A DNA stretch of 14,154 nt, taken from positions 1-14,154 of the forward strand of contig DIQZ01000058.1 of the NCBI GenBank assembly GCA_002424305.1, given 5' to 3'. Under the pieces are notes generated by a model that searched no databases, had not been told where the DNA came from, and saw nothing but the letters and a program-made list of their open reading frames with translations. This DNA comes from Firmicutes bacterium UBA5449 (GTDB lineage Bacteria; Bacillota; SHA-98; UBA4971). The translations under genes were made by a program, and so were the position numbers. Below are positions 14,055 through 14,154 of this stretch, in pieces. Positions within the stretch are counted from its first letter, which is position 1, and each line of letters begins with the position of its first letter.

Positions 14055-14154
14055 ATGGCAAAGATCCTATGGATATCATGCCGTCTATCGTATGATCACA
14101 TGTCTAAAGCTGCCTATGAAAGCTACGTGCCAGAGCTATCTATCGACGTTGTCT
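14055..14154 (+). CDS. Possible start of a further gene, cut by the window edge
   Basis: From ATG at 14055, 22 nt after the hutH stop, a frame stays open for 33 codons to the window end. It begins MAKILWIS, which could be the first strand of an alpha/beta protein. There is no Shine-Dalgarno site upstream (the preceding bases are TTCGGTT), and an open run this short can occur by chance. I cannot assign a function. Confidence 0.25.
   Translation, partial: MAKILWISCRLSYDHMSKAAYESYVPELSIDVV

Overview
The window carries a complete type I-E CRISPR-Cas locus on the minus strand (positions 1-9892), followed by three unrelated chromosomal genes and, at the right edge, a possible gene start. Very strong Shine-Dalgarno sites (AAAGGAGG, GGAGGTGA, AAAGGGGAG), a TTG start and a GTG start, sigma-A-like promoters, moderate GC content and a Bacillus-like histidine ammonia-lyase suggest a member of the Bacillota or a similar SD-rich bacterium. 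The sequence alone does not fix the taxon.

Positions 1-1182 are the CRISPR array: 20 repeats of 28 nt (the first cut by the window edge) and 19 spacers, every spacer exactly 33 nt. An AT-rich leader of about 88 bp (1183-1270) separates the array from cas2 and contains a perfect TATAAT on the minus strand. The array is therefore transcribed in the same direction as the cas genes and new spacers enter on the right. The order from right to left is cas3, cas8e (cse1), cse2, cas7e, cas5e, cas6e, cas1, cas2. Consecutive genes overlap by 4-23 nt or lie 2-9 nt apart, as in one translationally coupled operon. All catalytic residues I could check (Cas3 HD and helicase motifs, Cas6e His, Cas1 Glu/His/Asp) are present, so the system looks functional: Cas1-Cas2 integrate spacers, Cas6e processes the pre-crRNA, Cascade (Cas8e, Cse2, Cas7e, Cas5e, Cas6e) binds the target, and Cas3 degrades it.

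Positions 9893-10205 hold back-to-back promoter candidates for the cas operon (minus) and for a small secreted protein (plus, 10206-10805). That protein has a signal peptide, an acidic four-copy EDPx repeat, a paired WG-containing helical motif and a Lys/Gly/Asn-rich tail. It converges with a secreted two-LysM protein (minus, 10916-11941, TTG start), with a GC-rich terminator between them.

Positions 11942-12520 are non-coding. They hold the LysM promoter, whose transcript would begin with a perfect hairpin, an unexplained degenerate tandem repeat with a 23-24 bp step (12135-12318), and a candidate promoter for hutH. Histidine ammonia-lyase (12521-14032) starts histidine breakdown.

The most interesting observations are two spacers that are 28/33 identical but were acquired eight positions apart, a repeat-sequence switch that dates the array's growth, the degenerate tandem repeat upstream of hutH, and the unrecognised secreted protein. 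I found no clear new defence system beyond the canonical I-E locus.
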